From Nageia nagi (lineage: Eukaryota; Pinophyta): a stretch of DNA of 64,000 bases. The notes beneath the pieces are model-generated. The model saw only the letters and a program-made list of their open reading frames with translations. It searched no databases and was not told the DNA's origin. The position numbers were made by a program, and so were the translations under genes. Below, piece by piece: positions 21,908 through 33,309 of this stretch (position 1 is the stretch's first letter; every line of letters begins with the position of its first letter). Where the stretch lies: contig JBITNC010000001.1 in the NCBI GenBank assembly GCA_050084985.1, positions 43,896,001-43,960,000 on the forward strand, given 5' to 3'.

Positions 21908-24420
21908 TGAAAGAATATATGAAATATTTGGCACCAACATTTAGGACACTTTAACCACAAAAGTATTAAATTCATAAAATATCAAGAACTTATGGAAGGT
22001 TTACCTTTGATATTAACCACAACTGATCCATGTGAGAAATGCATCTTAGGCAAGATAAATAAATAAAGATTTAAAAAAGATAAGGCAACAAGGGTAACCC
22101 AACCTTTTTAGCTTATGCACTCAAATTTGATGGGTCTATTTTAGACTAAGTCTCTTGGTGGAGCATATTATATCTTAACTTTTATCGACAAATTCAATAA
22201 TATGATATTTGGTTATCTACTTGAGCATAAGGATCAAACCTTTGATAGGTTCAAAGGTTTCAAGGCCTTAGTTGAAAATCAAGATGACCTTAAAATCATG
22301 ATGTTGAGATCAAATAATGGAGGTCAGTATAACATCAATAATTTTAATGACTATTATTCCAAGTATAGGATCAAGAGGCAGTTTACAATTCCTTACACCC
22401 CTTGATAAAATAGTGTTGTTGAAAGGAAAAATTAGACAATCATAGAGATGGCTAAATGCACGGCTAAATGCATGTTGGGAAATCTTCCTAATTTCTTCAA
22501 GCATGAACCTATGAGCACTGCAATTTACAACTTGAATAGGTTTTCCACAAAAGTAATTGAAGAAAAACTCATTTTGAAGCATGGAAAGGAAAGAAATACA
22601 ATAAACTCACTTTAGTGTTTTTAGTTGTGAAGCCTTCTTCTACATTATTTCTAAGAAAAGAAAGAAGTTAGATAAGAGATCTAAAAACTACATCTTTATG
22701 GGATATGACAGTCAACATAGAGGCTACAGACTCTATTAACCATCCTATATATTAGTGTTTGTCTTGAGGGATGTAAATTTTGATGAATTTCCTAAGGAAT
22801 ATGCTTCTAATGAGGACATTGATGATCTAGATAGCTCTTTAGTTGCACCTAACTGGTTGGATATCAATGTAGATAAGTCACCTCAGGAGCAAAATTCTCC
22901 AACATAGAGGATAACAAGAAGTATGACCTTGAATGAATCATTCTTTTCCAAAATTGATAACAAAAATAAGCCCTTATCATTCAAGGAAGCTTTAAAGCAT
23001 AAGTGCTAGATGGAAGCCATGAAAGTGGATTATGAGGTTCTTATAAAATATGAAACTTGGGACTTGGTTTTGTATCTCAATGAGAGGAATGTGATTGAAA
23101 ATAAGTGAATTTATAAGTTCAAGTATAATTTAGTTGGGGGTATTGAGAAATAAAAGGCAAGGTTAGTGGCTAAATATTTTCTCAAAAATGCAAAGTTGAT
23201 TATGAGAAAACCTTTGCCCATTATTAGGATAATCCTTGCTCTTTCAGTATCTTAGGGTTGGAAGGTTTGTCAACTCAATGTAAAAATTGTGTTTCTCAAT
23301 GGTGAATTAGATGTGGAGATCTATATGAATCAACTAGAAGGGTTTTTTATGGAAGGAAAGAAATCCTTTATGTGCAAGCTAAAGAATTCATTGTATGGAT
23401 TTAATCAAGCACCTAGAGCTTGGTAAAGAAGATTTTAGGTTATTTTGAGGATATTGGATTCTCCAACTGCTTCTCTAATTTTGATCTATATGTGCTTAAT
23501 CAAGGATAATATTTGGTCTTGATTCTCCTTTACATAAAAGATCTTTTGATCACTAGCAATAATGATGAAATCATCCAAGAGTGTATATCGAAATTTAAGG
23601 CAACTTATGAAATGATTTATCTTAGTCTCTTGCACTACTATCTTAGTATGTAAGTGTACCAATACAAAGATTGTACGTACCATAGTCAATCCAAAAATAT
23701 CTTAGATATTTTATAGAAATTTGTAATGCAAGAGTGAAAACCTATAGCAATCCTAGTCTCTCTTAGAATCACTCTAACTCTTAGCTCCAACTCTCAGCTA
23801 GAAGATGCTACTTCTTATAGGCAATTAATTGGTATTCTATTATATTTGAATATCTCTAGGCCATATATTGCCTTTGTAGTAAATATAATGATATGATTTA
23901 TGCAAAAAATTTATGTTGGGCACCTCAATGTTATTAAGAAAATCTTGAGGTATGTTGTGGGAACAAAGAATCTTATTCTCAAGTATTCCAATTTTTCATA
24001 TTTTCTCTCAAGGTTCTCATATTCTAACTATGGGGGAGATATAGATGATAGGAAATCAACCTCTACATATGTGTTTAGCATTGGTTCAAGTGAAACCTCT
24101 TGGGCTTCCATGAAGTAGCCTATTATTTCTCTTTCCACCATAGAAACTAAATATTGAGTCATGCCTGTTGTGGCCTAAGAAGCTATTTGGCCTAAGCATA
24201 TTCTGAAACAAATTAGGTATGAGCAAACCCATCTCAAATTTCTTCAAAAACATGTTGAAATCCAAGCACACTTCATGAGGGAGAAGGTTTTGGATGACAT
24301 CATACACTTGCAATATTATCCATCCACCTTGAACTCCATTAATTTGTTCACTAAGCCCCTTCATAAAGCTCAATTTTGCAAGCTTAAAGATTCTATTGGG
24401 TTAGTGAAGTTGCCATAAAG
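21908..24420 (+). pseudogene. Copia C pol (pre-integrase finger to RNase H), broken
   Basis: Readable motifs in order: IWHQHLGH-type finger and CEKCILGK at about 21930-22060; a TAG at 22109-22111; HSNLMGL; a run at 22202-22405 with LRSNNGGQYN, where the second catalytic Asp is Asn; and KRQFTIPYTP. Then come the RT segment with LLYIKDLLIT (catalytic DD changed to KD) and LHYYLSM. A TGA at 23894-23896 follows, then IKKILRYVVGTKNLILKYS, YSNYGGDIDDRKSTSTYVFS and SWASMK, and the tail HFMREKV and GLVKLP. Stops and frameshifts are spread throughout. Confidence 0.85.
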
Positions 24421-25225
24421 GGAGAGTGAATTTTTAATTCTTATGTTTAATTCATTTTTGTGATGACAACTTCACCCTTAGGAGGATTTTTAGTTGTATA
24501 GTGTTGATCTATATGTGTACTTTTTGGCTATTTCTCTTTAAGTAATGAACTATTTGTACAACTTAAAAATATGATTAACCATCATTAGCATTGTTTAGTT
24601 ATCCATGTGGGAAGAATTTGTATGTGCATATGATGGATCTTGTTTTATTGTTCAATTATCCATATGTCAAGAACTCATATGTGTCTTTTGGTACTGTTTA
24701 GTTATCCATGTATGAAGAACTCATATATGCATTTTGTTATTCTCTATTTGTGATGATAATGAACACATATTGTATATACAATAGGTGATTATGAGTATTG
24801 GCTTAGCATCTTCGTGATGACTTATAGTACACCATTGATCAATTTATAGATGATATTGTATGATTCATTTATCCTTGTTGATATGAATGTGTATATGATG
24901 TATCTAACTGATCTTGTTTTTGAGCTGCCTATAGCATGTAGGTTTTTTCTTGAGATTACAGGTTACTTTAGGAATGAAGTCTCATAGAGGCTCATCATGT
25001 CAACTTCCAGTTGGATGACTACTTTATATAGATTGAAACCAATTACAGTTGATGATTGCATTGTAAACCATTTTTCATAATGGTAAATTAGTGAGTCTTA
25101 AACTAAGATCTTACTTACTTCTCAAAGATGTAAATTTTTTCATCTTTGACTACATTTGTATGGAGGAGAACTCTCTTTTACTCTATCTTACTTCTCTCTT
25201 CTTCACTCTATCCCAATATTGCATT
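24421..25225 (+). other. Copia C 3' untranslated region with tandem repeats
   Basis: Non-coding tail of Copia C. Three irregular copies of a unit built on GTTATCCATRTGNNAAGAA-like sequence lie at about 24590-24750. They are related to the 109-bp repeats in Copia A. Confidence 0.6.
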
Positions 25226-25234
25226 AAGGGGGAG
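25226..25234 (+). other. Copia C polypurine tract
   Basis: AAGGGGGAG directly before the LTR; same motif as in Copia Y on the opposite strand. Confidence 0.8.
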
Positions 25235-25729
25235 TACTAGAATGTATAATGCATTATTGTAAGGTTTTGCAAGGTTCTTCTTGTAAATTCATCAATACTT
25301 AAAAGTATCCCTAGATACCTTAAGTATTTAAGTGAATATAATAATGTAAGTTATCCTACAGTCCTCATGAGCATTTTGCTTGGGTAAAAGGGTGAAGCAT
25401 GTCATGTCTTTGTACAATGATTAAAAAGGTGATCCAAGGGAGAATTTTGGACTATAAATAGAAGGCCCTATCCTTGAGATAACACACCAAAAAGTTGAAG
25501 CAAAGTTATGCTCTAGGATTAGTGTTAGGAGAGAAGAAAAAGATGTTGTAAGAGAGTTATCTTTGTGAATGAGAAATATCTTAGTTAGTGGATGTACCCC
25601 CATGGTTGGAGGAACCACTTTACATTGGTATCAATTTGTGAGATTGTTTATGCTTTAAATATTGATATTTGAGAGAGCTTTTATATAATCTTGGGTATAT
25701 AGGAATTGGATTGTTTAGTCTTAATTTCA
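25235..25729 (+). repeat. Copia C 3' LTR
   Basis: 495 bp. It aligns with the Copia A LTR (45676-46169) along its length. The expected TG start is mutated to TA (TACTAGAATG). It contains CTATAAATAGAAGGCCC at about 25453. The 3' end is set by alignment at TTTCA. Confidence 0.75.
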
Positions 25730-25739
25730 CTAATCCCCA

Positions 25740-26281
25740 ACTTGCAACCAATGCATATGAGCTCTAATTTTAGCGCCTTTCACTTCATAAACTTCATATT
25801 TTTGAATCTTATGTCTCAAGGCTGCAACATGGGCTTGCAAGATGGGATTAAAAGGGGAGGAATCAAGCTAGATATTATCTTTAGCCAACTCATTTTTAAG
25901 AGCCATATCAAAATGTCATCTATGTTTGTCAACTTCAACTCCTAGACTTTGAAGAAGCTTGGTGGTGTGAGATATGGAAAAATTCCACCAAATTATCCAA
26001 CCTTATATACTAGAGGGTCTAGAAATAACATTACATATCCTATATATATGCACTCTTATAGAAAAGTTATGCAAGAAAGAGACATTTAAATAAAAATTCA
26101 GAGGAAAAGAGGGCAACTTAGAATTATTTGATACAAAATTAAAAATGATTAGAGAATGATAAAATAGGGTTGTGTTGGAAACAACAATTACATGAGGAAG
26201 ATAAGGCTTGAGGTGGAAAATTTGAAAGAAGTCACATTCAAAGATCATGGCTATATTAATGTTTTTTAAATACTCTTGCAA
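25740..26281 (-). pseudogene. LINE region between endonuclease and RT
   Basis: The minus strand contains, across frames, FECDFFQIFHLKPYLPH, an SDHFP-like decayed endonuclease end, then strings resembling the helix before L1 reverse transcriptase (VAALRHKIQ and HWLQVGD). It is truncated at 25730 by Copia C. No open frame is left. Confidence 0.5.
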
Positions 26282-26465
26282 TTATGGCAAAAATCAAGAG
26301 TTGGGATCAAAGAGGTGAAGTTTGTTCTTCATAAATAAACTAGGCTTCCCTTTCACCTGCATGCCACCTCCTAAGAGTTTATCTTAACTTATCATTTGAT
26401 TTTTCCACCATTTTAAAGTCTCCATAAAGGAATCACATAGCATATGGAAAATGTAGTGCAAACCA

Positions 26466-26720
26466 CTACCAAAGGGTATATCTATTAGGAGAGCCTGTGA
26501 AAGAATACACATTCATAATTCCAAGAGATTTATTATCAATTTCTAGTAGATTACATACATCTTGGTTTGAAGGGTGAACTCCCCAAGTCACCACATGAGA
26601 TTTCCACTTGGGAGAAAAAATAGTGACAGCTCTATCATTCCTAAAAGAATTATTCATGGTGTAAAAAATATAATTAGGACATAAAAAGTTACAAGTATAA
26701 TGCAAAATGAAATCACTTAT
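26466..26720 (-). pseudogene. LINE AP-endonuclease fragment
   Basis: The frame at 26466-26705 reads RNDRAVTIFSPKWKSHVVTW, then KSLGIMNVYSFTGSPNRYTLW. This fits the plant L1 endonuclease segment in which a G-A-I-L-SP-W strand is followed by a LNVYAP(T/N) strand. The catalytic residues of the first half are not visible. The domain would nick target DNA for target-primed reverse transcription. Confidence 0.7.
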
Positions 26721-27479
26721 TTTAACTTCTTACAAATATATGACATAAACATTACCAAAAAGGTGAGAGGTGTTACCCAACTCATGTTGGACATGATATT
26801 ATCAGACTAGGTATGTCGATACCCTCATGTTCTAAGAGAAAAAATCATAAGGTATTATCAAGATTCATAACATTTATGATATCCTTAGCATCCCCTAAGC
26901 AACCAAGTATCCTTGCAAAAGGATTGGACACATACGGTCACCACCTTCAAGAAGAGACATCTAGTGATGAAGTTCCTCCCTAGCTCACTACTTATCAAAC
27001 ATTACATCATGTATTGCATCTAAATTATCCCTTTTCATACTTTAGGAAGAACATGCTCTATGCACAAGTTCCTTATTAGAGAAGTTGTAAAAACTACTTG
27101 AAGCAAGAATGCCTTCAAGGGAAGAGGATAAGATAGGACACAGAGATGGGTGAGAATTTGCAACAACTATGGAAAATGAGGAGCCAAATCAAAGTTATGT
27201 AGAATAGGGTTACAATTGCAAAATGGATAATGTGGAAGAGGTGGTTATGTCAAGCATAGGAGCTAAGGGAGTAAGAGAGATGACTTGGGGTTGCATTATG
27301 GAGGTATGCAGTTGCATGGTTGAGGCAACGGATGGTTTCATGATAAAGGTGGTAGGGGTGAAAAATGACTAAGAGGAATAATTAATAGTTTCAACTTGTT
27401 TGTTCTAATGGTTCCTCATGTTAGGGATTGTTATCCATCTCTCTTAACCTCCTTTGGCACCATTAGTTGAGGTCGTAGG

Positions 27480-28120
27480 AACAACTTAGGAGCTTTGAGG
27501 TTCCTTGTATTTTCACTCCATTAATGGGAAATATTTAATCTTATGAGTCATTGACTCGTAATGGTAACAAGTGTTTAGCAGGTTGATATACAAAATCCTT
27601 TAGCATAAGGTGTATTCACCAATTTTGATATCTAAATACTCTTGTAAATCTTTGGTGAGGTAAATTTTGCCATAAACCCTTCTAATAGGGTGGATGGAGA
27701 ACCACTTCTCTAGCTCCAAACAAGAAAAGTTTCCAAGTTACAACATTAAATCTTGCAAAAAACCCCATAGAGGGACATGTAACCCAAGAAATTCAACCTC
27801 GACTAAGACTTTTAACTTAATCACAAACTATGAAATCTTATGAGTAAGCTTGCATTATAAGAAAGGAGTTTTGGAATATTCATGGGCCCTTATTAAGGAC
27901 CTTGTAAGCTTGGAACTGGTCAGAGAAATGAAATAGAAAATAAAATTTGCTTAATTTTTGAGAACTTTCCATTTTGACACCATGTGGACTCCATACTTGT
28001 TGCACCCAAGTGCAAGTAAGGGAATCACTCAAAATTCTACTTAGAAAATAACCAACCAAAGTATGACTTTCAAACCAAGTACATGCAAACTAAAAATTTT
28101 TAAGCAGAATGAAAACTTCA
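27480..28120 (-). pseudogene. LINE ORF1 (DUF4283-like), broken
   Basis: The minus strand gives KFYFLFHFSDQFQAYKVLNK followed by GPMNIPKLLSYNAS, then a LYGVFCKI segment, and FSIHPIRRVYGKIYLT with KDLQEYLDIKIG. This has the pattern of the DUF4283 RNA-binding part of plant L1 ORF1 (an F-x-F strand, a ...L..GPW-like turn, then a V-W-V-R-L-like strand). Frames shift between pieces. Assignment is supported by the endonuclease fragment downstream on the same strand. Confidence 0.45.
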
Positions 28121-28150
28121 GGAATGGAGGCTTTACATCGTGGAATATTT

Positions 28151-29191
28151 TTAGAAAAAACTTATGAGGGCATGTCCTTGATGCCATTGCTTGCTTTAGC
28201 TAACTTAGTATCAATTGGGTTAGCTGGGATGATTAGCAACTATTAAAAAGGGGGTAGTACACTACTCAAGGTGGCGTTAATATGGTACGTGTCAAGGTAG
28301 TAATGATTTCCCACACTGAATCTTGCAAAAACTAGGTGGAATGACATAAAACTCTAAGGAAACTTCAAGTTCAAAGATGGTATCTCTGGTATAGTTCTTG
28401 CATGGAATTCTTAATATCTTTTATCTTTCAATCCATGTAATATTTGTACTTTTAAAAAAAATGTATTAATAGTTAAATTATACATTGCCAAATTAATTAT
28501 GTAATATTGATAATAATCGAATGAAATAAGGAGATTTTCTATGTACCATGTTACTTAGTTACCATATTCCACATTTGCGTGATGTTGCACCAAACTCCCT
28601 TAACTTTCTTCAAAAATATGGTACAACGTTTTCAGATGTAGTTATTTCTCAACATAGGGGCATATGTTTCTTTTTTATTTTATGGAGCCACCTTGAGAAA
28701 GTTAATCTTTAGCTTTAGGAGCAACAAGAAGGGGTATTTATTCCATGAAATTCACCCAGGTTTTGCACTTGGTCTCATTGCACTACAATAACTTTGTGGA
28801 TTCTATATATATCCAACTTAAGGAGTTACCTCCATCCTATAGAGTTTTAATTACCCAATTCTCTCCAACTCCTTTAAGTGGGTTATGTAGGCATATGTAT
28901 CTTTAATAATTTACTTAGAAAAAATTATGAGAATTTTGAAATTTAAGATTTAATAAAGAACTTTTATTAACTCTACTAGTTGTAAATATTAATAAAAATA
29001 TCATGTTTTATTTTAAGTAATAAATTATATTCTTTTTAATTACACTATAAAAATATTAAATTTTTTGTAAATAGAATGATGATAAAATGAAATAATAATG
29101 TATGTTAATCTCTATATTACATAATTGACTAGTAATATCATAGGATGAACCATTTAAATTAAATATAAATATGTAGGTATTAAAAAATCAT
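28151..29191. other. AT-rich spacer
   Basis: No gene or repeat recognised. The right half is extremely AT-rich (for example 28920-29190). Confidence 0.5.
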
Positions 29192-29489
29192 AAAATAATT
29201 TTCCTCATCAACTTTTTTTTTTGTTTGAAACCATTCTTGCGAGCCAATTTCTTGGAATTAGATTCCATGTCTGAGGGGTTATCTTCAATCAAAGTCACCT
29301 AAGAGTTGCACCTGACCTCATCCATGCCAACATGGTCACCCATCGATTGGACTTAGGATATCCACATGATGTGACGGGAAAGAGTTTTGAACTTGGGACC
29401 TTCCTTTTTCAACTTGAGAGTTTTATCTTCCTACTGATCTCCAACGCCCCTCACATCATTGGATATCAAAAATAATTTACCTCAATCAA
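29192..29489 (-). mobile_element. SINE 1 with long target-site duplication
   Basis: The body is 29212-29468, about 257 bp. The flanks AAAATAATTTTCCTCATCAA (29192-29211) and a copy with one substitution and one extra base (29469-29489) are a target duplication of the length made by LINE-type retroposition. On the minus strand the body ends in a run of A (opposite the T-run at 29213-29222). Near its start it has a Pol III box B-like AAGTTCAAAAC within GTCCCAAGTTCAAAACTC. The target duplication and A-tail are direct observations; tRNA ancestry is inference. Confidence 0.75.
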
Positions 29490-30379
29490 AATTCATTTAA
29501 AATAGCTTCCAAGATTGCATCATCTTTTGGTAGATCCTAGCATTTGATAAGCAAGTCCTTAACTTTCTTGACCAATCATCCAAAAATAGTATTTGGTTCT
29601 AGTAATACCTTCTTAGTTTTTTTAGATGGCATGATGAGCGCCTGTTGGTGGATCCATGTTGGGGATGCCATGGTAGACATGGTGTGATGTTTTGGCCACA
29701 GTTCGTGATGTGGAGCGTTGTTGTTTTGTTGCCATTGTTTTGACGATGTGGAGGTTGAATGATGTGGATACACACCACTGCAAGCACATCTATGAGACTT
29801 TTGTCCATCCCTGATTCCCTGCGCATTGTGAACTCATGACCACGCCAGCCCTGACGCTTCAGACTGCCAACGTGGACCAGTGAAAACCCTCCTCTCTGCC
29901 TAGTCAGCTGCCAGTTCACCTGCCTAGTCACAGCTTTGCAGACTTGTTGATAAGTGCATATTTTAAGAGTTGGTGAAATTTTTAATGTTTTTAAATTTTT
30001 GCAGGGTATCTAATTATTTGTTCTGGGCAGATATTTTTAAATTTATTTGGAGGCATTTAATTTTTTTGGGAGGAATGATGTTGAGATATATTTTGGAAAT
30101 TTAAATTTTGAGGAAGATATCGATGAGGATGGAAATTCTTATGGTTTTTTTTTTGTTTAAAAAAGATGTTGCAATTATTTTACGAAAATGGTTGTGGTGG
30201 TGATATTTTTTCAATTTGAGAAAAGATGCAAACATCAAGATAAAAAATGAAGATGGTGATCTCCACATGTATGATAGGAGAGTTGATTCTCACCTTCGAT
30301 ATTCTTTGTTCTTTGAAGATCGATGTATAAAAATTAATATCATAGTGTAAGTCTGGCAATCACATCTTATGTGAACATA
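29490..30379. other. Spacer with a GC-richer block (about 29560-29940)
   Basis: The block 29560-29940 is clearly less AT-rich than its flanks and contains overlapping minus-strand frames of 65 and 110 codons. Their products look like low-information sequence and I recognise no family. It may be a decayed host fragment. The rest to 30379 is AT-rich, with G/T-rich stretches at about 30000-30200. Confidence 0.35.
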
Positions 30380-30960
30380 CTATGTATATGAGGCATAGTA
30401 TGTGTTTCTTTATGCACATCACATTTGAATCAAATGAAAAAAATTTAGGCGTAAGTAGATCTTTTATAAATTACTTGTTGGTTAAAATGTTCTACACACC
30501 TTGAAGCATTTTTGTATTTTTATTTCTTTCTTAATCCCTTTCAAATTAAAAGAAGGAATGTTGGAAATATAATCATTAAAGATTAAGGTTAGTTATCAAA
30601 TTTAGGTATTAAATATGTAAGTGACAAAAATAGTTTATATTTCTATATTTGTAAATGGAAGAAATTCCACTTGTCATAAGTTAATCAAAGAGTAAGAGTA
30701 ATTAAGCAATTATAGAATTGTTTATTATTAAAGCTTTTGTTAAAGAATTGCATATCCTTATATTCTATATATGTTTATCATTTCATAATATAACTTAAAC
30801 TTCTGAAGTTAATTCCAAATATAAAAACCTAGAAAGTTAAAAACTATCTTTATTTCTCAAAAATCTACAATTTTTAAAAAAATTTACTAATTATATAATT
30901 ATGGCTTCCAAATATCCCCTAAAATCAAACTCTCATATTATCTCATCCTTAAATACACAT
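30380..30960 (+). mobile_element. Candidate copia 3' end with LTR start
   Basis: The plus strand reads LHTLKH and PFKLKEGMLEI at 30490-30565. This is similar to the very end of some copia pol genes. A purine run AAAAGAAGGAA and then TGTTGGAAATATAATC at 30561 follow, a usual copia LTR opening. The other LTR and the LTR end were not found. Confidence 0.3.
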
Positions 30961-31480
30961 TTCCTAACATCTTGTACTTTATTTTTAACTCATATGTAAT
31001 CTTGATTAGTCTATATAAGTAAATAAAATCAAGCTTTAATTTGAGTTCCCTTCCTCTTTGAATTCACCAAAATGTAAAAGATAAAATATAATAAAATTCA
31101 TCAAAATGTAAGTAATAAATTTAACCTTATCATTATTACAAAATGTTAAAGAAAATGAAAGAACAATATATGTGAAAGATAGTAAAATTCATTAAAATGT
31201 AGTAATAAATTTAACCTAATCACTGTCACAAAATGCTAAAGAAATTAAAAACAATGAATATGAAAAACTCTCAAATGATGTAAAACAAATCCAAATTCAA
31301 ATCCCACCTCTCATTTAATGAAGATATACCTTAAACATCACATAATGATTATTATTCCATTCTTAAATCTATATTATAGAGAAAATGAACTTTGATAAAA
31401 GAAAGATCAAATATGAATATTATATATTTATTGTTAAAAATAGAAAATAATAAAATAGAAATAAAATTTTATAACAATGC
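30961..31480. other. AT-rich spacer
   Basis: No gene seen. It contains a short imperfect duplication: TCATCAAAATGTAAGTAATAAATTTAACC-like sequence near 31098 recurs near 31190. Confidence 0.5.
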
Positions 31481-31900
31481 TTGATAATACTAAACGATGT
31501 TCCATCCTTCAAATTAGTTAACATATTTAAAACATTTCCCAGAACTGAAGCTCTCCGCAACCAACTAAACACCATTAACAAGACCAACTGTGCTGGAGAA
31601 GCCGCATCGAACTTTCAAAAAATCCCCAAAAAAATACATACATCATCTGCGTTTCCTACACTCAAAAATCTCTGCTAATACATAGATTGAAACGGCCACG
31701 GCAGACTACAAAAATGAACTCCTGTATATACAAAACCTAATCATTTGCAGAGAGTACGCAACAATTTGAAATATAAACAGCCATGGCGGCAAAAGAATTG
31801 CCGCAATGCAGTATGGCTTGCAACAAAATTCTGTAACTTGAACAAAATAAGGCTAAATATTTTACCCATTGAACTTGACAAAAACCAAATATCACGAACT
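31481..31900 (-). other. 3' untranslated/downstream region of the SMR gene
   Basis: GC-richer flank directly downstream of the SMR stop codon. It probably includes the 3' untranslated region. I cannot fix the polyadenylation site. Confidence 0.45.
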
Positions 31901-32128
31901 TCAAGCGTCCGAGCCCCTTCTTCTGCCAATGTTGGCAAACAAAATGTCCAGGTCGGGAGGATTAAAATAGCCACCCGGAGGAGGATCTTGGGATTTCAGC
32001 TCGGCCCTCCGCTTTCTCGGAGGCGATGGACAAAATATGCTCTGCATCCCTCGCTGCTTCGGCGTTTCACATTTCTCCTCCTTCGAACACGAATACGACT
32101 CCACCCAACAAAATCTCTCTTTCGACAT
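31901..32128 (-). CDS. SIAMESE-RELATED (SMR) type cyclin-dependent-kinase inhibitor, 75 aa
   Basis: Single intact frame on the minus strand, 75 residues. C20-E-T-P begins a conserved short motif that leads to CPSPPRKRR at residues 33-41, a basic nuclear-localisation-like run. PPPGGYFNPPDLDILF at 49-64 is the C-terminal motif of the SMR4/5/8-like branch of the SIAMESE family. SMR proteins bind CDK-cyclin complexes in the nucleus, restrain mitosis and promote endoreduplication or stress arrest. Known members are 60-130 residues and intronless, which fits. The Met is preceded by an in-frame TGA two codons upstream, which fixes the start, and -3 is a purine. Plus-strand frames of 84 and 145 codons over the same place are shadows. 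This is the only host gene in the window that looks functional; the family call is by motif, not by search. Confidence 0.8.
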   Translation of the reverse strand: MSKERFCWVESYSCSKEEKCETPKQRGMQSIFCPSPPRKRRAELKSQDPPPGGYFNPPDLDILFANIGRRRGSDA

Positions 32129-32600
32129 ATCTCAAACAGAGACACAGAAAAAGATCAGAACACTCTACAATGTAAACCCTAAGCTTGTAAAACCAAAACC
32201 CAAAACGCAGGAAAACTTTCAACACAGAGCAGATAACTACCCACAACTTCAGAGTTCAAGGGCAGACGAAAACCAAAGCGGCGAGGATTAAGTAGAAAGT
32301 GGTTACTTGGGCTGACAAATGTTCGGCAGAGCAGTTTACCACGTACGTTTAGATAGCGCTTTTGGCGTGAGCCTCTAGATTTACCAACGCTCCCCCAAAT
32401 TTGGAAGGGCTTTTTCTAAGTCGGAGGGCCGACCGTGAGGAGTGGATGAGATTTGTCGGAGCTGGGAATGCAGTTAAAATGTAGTGGTGAGGAGAAGCGA
32501 TGGAAAAGGTTAGAAGATGGGATTAAATGCGCGCTCAAAAAATGGCGCCATTTTTGGGAAGTTTGAAGGTGGCCACGAATTGGTGAGATAAGGAAATTGC
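32129..32600 (-). promoter_or_regulatory. Probable 5' UTR and promoter of the SMR gene
   Basis: GC-richer flank upstream of the SMR start. On either strand it holds CCACGTACG at about 32339 (an ACGT/G-box-like core), a TTTTGGCGTG element at about 32360, and the palindrome AATGGCGCCATTT at about 32542, which resembles but does not exactly match the E2F consensus TTTSSCGC. GCGCGC also occurs at about 32529. I see no clear TATA box. Function is inferred from position and motif likeness only. Confidence 0.45.
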
Positions 32601-33309
32601 AGGAAAGGAGGCGTGAGCATTTATTGAATTCTGGGCTTCAAGTACGTGGGAGGCTTTTCCGGGAAGGATCCGGAGATTCTGTGTGGTATGCTGATCTCAC
32701 GACACAGGATTTTCTGTGGATAAGGATGTGGGGCAGAGATTCGATGTCGCGACTAGTTATGTGTGAAGATTTAATGTTGCATTCCTTAATCAAAATTGAT
32801 TGTTGTTAAACCGTTATGTTCGTTGTCTGTTAACATTTAATGTTCCATTAATCACATGACAAGGCTTAAATAAATCTTAACATGTCATAGATTATAATCC
32901 AACGGATTCATAGATAACTACAATCTTCCAAGACTTGCTAAGTCTATGCATGTTCCTTCAAACCCCATCACAAAGCTATTGTTCTTTTTTTTACAACTTC
33001 AACTTCTCCTCTGCATCTTTAAAAACATTGAGAGCCCTTTCACAACATTTCTATCAACCTAAAATTATAGTTCTTCTTAAAACCTCAAATCTTAGACTCT
33101 TTAAGATGATAATTTTACTTAAATAAATGGAAGTTCAACATGAGTTAGAAATGAATTAACTTAAAGAATAATTTAAGAATGTTTATCAATAATAATAAAT
33201 CTTAATTTTTAGTATTTTTTAGTTAAATCATCTTATACTTTATGGTCTAAAAATTCTAACATTTTGAATTTTTAATGATAAAAAAAATTCTATCCATCAA
33301 TTTAAGCAA
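32601..33309. other. Spacer between SMR promoter and MULE-like element
   Basis: It becomes AT-rich from about 32810. Small frames on the plus strand (32597-32809, 32935-33126) show no family resemblance. Confidence 0.5.

Larger units (their letters stand above)
21908..25729 (+). mobile_element. Copia C, old Ty1/copia element, 3' part
   Basis: Plus-strand copia sequence starting in the pre-integrase finger and running through integrase, RT, RNase H, 3' untranslated region and one LTR. The 5' part is not in the window. It presumably lies left of G1, which appears to have inserted into this element. It is the same family as Copia Y (same protein, similar LTR edges) but much more decayed. Confidence 0.85.
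25730..28150 (-). mobile_element. LINE (non-LTR retrotransposon), 5' portion, broken
   Basis: The minus strand reads as ORF1-like sequence (27480-28120), then an AP-endonuclease fragment (26466-26705). Next comes the stretch typical between endonuclease and RT, with LTPPSFFKVQ-like and QAHVAALRHKIQKYE / WLQVGD-like strings at 25740-25950. The LINE then stops at the Copia C LTR, so its RT should be beyond the left edge of that insertion. Plant L1-type architecture is inferred from this order. Confidence 0.65.

Noticed and set aside
31745-32291. Plus-strand frames of 145 and 84 codons over the SMR gene
   Set aside because: They are antisense shadows of the minus-strand SMR frame, with no motif of their own.
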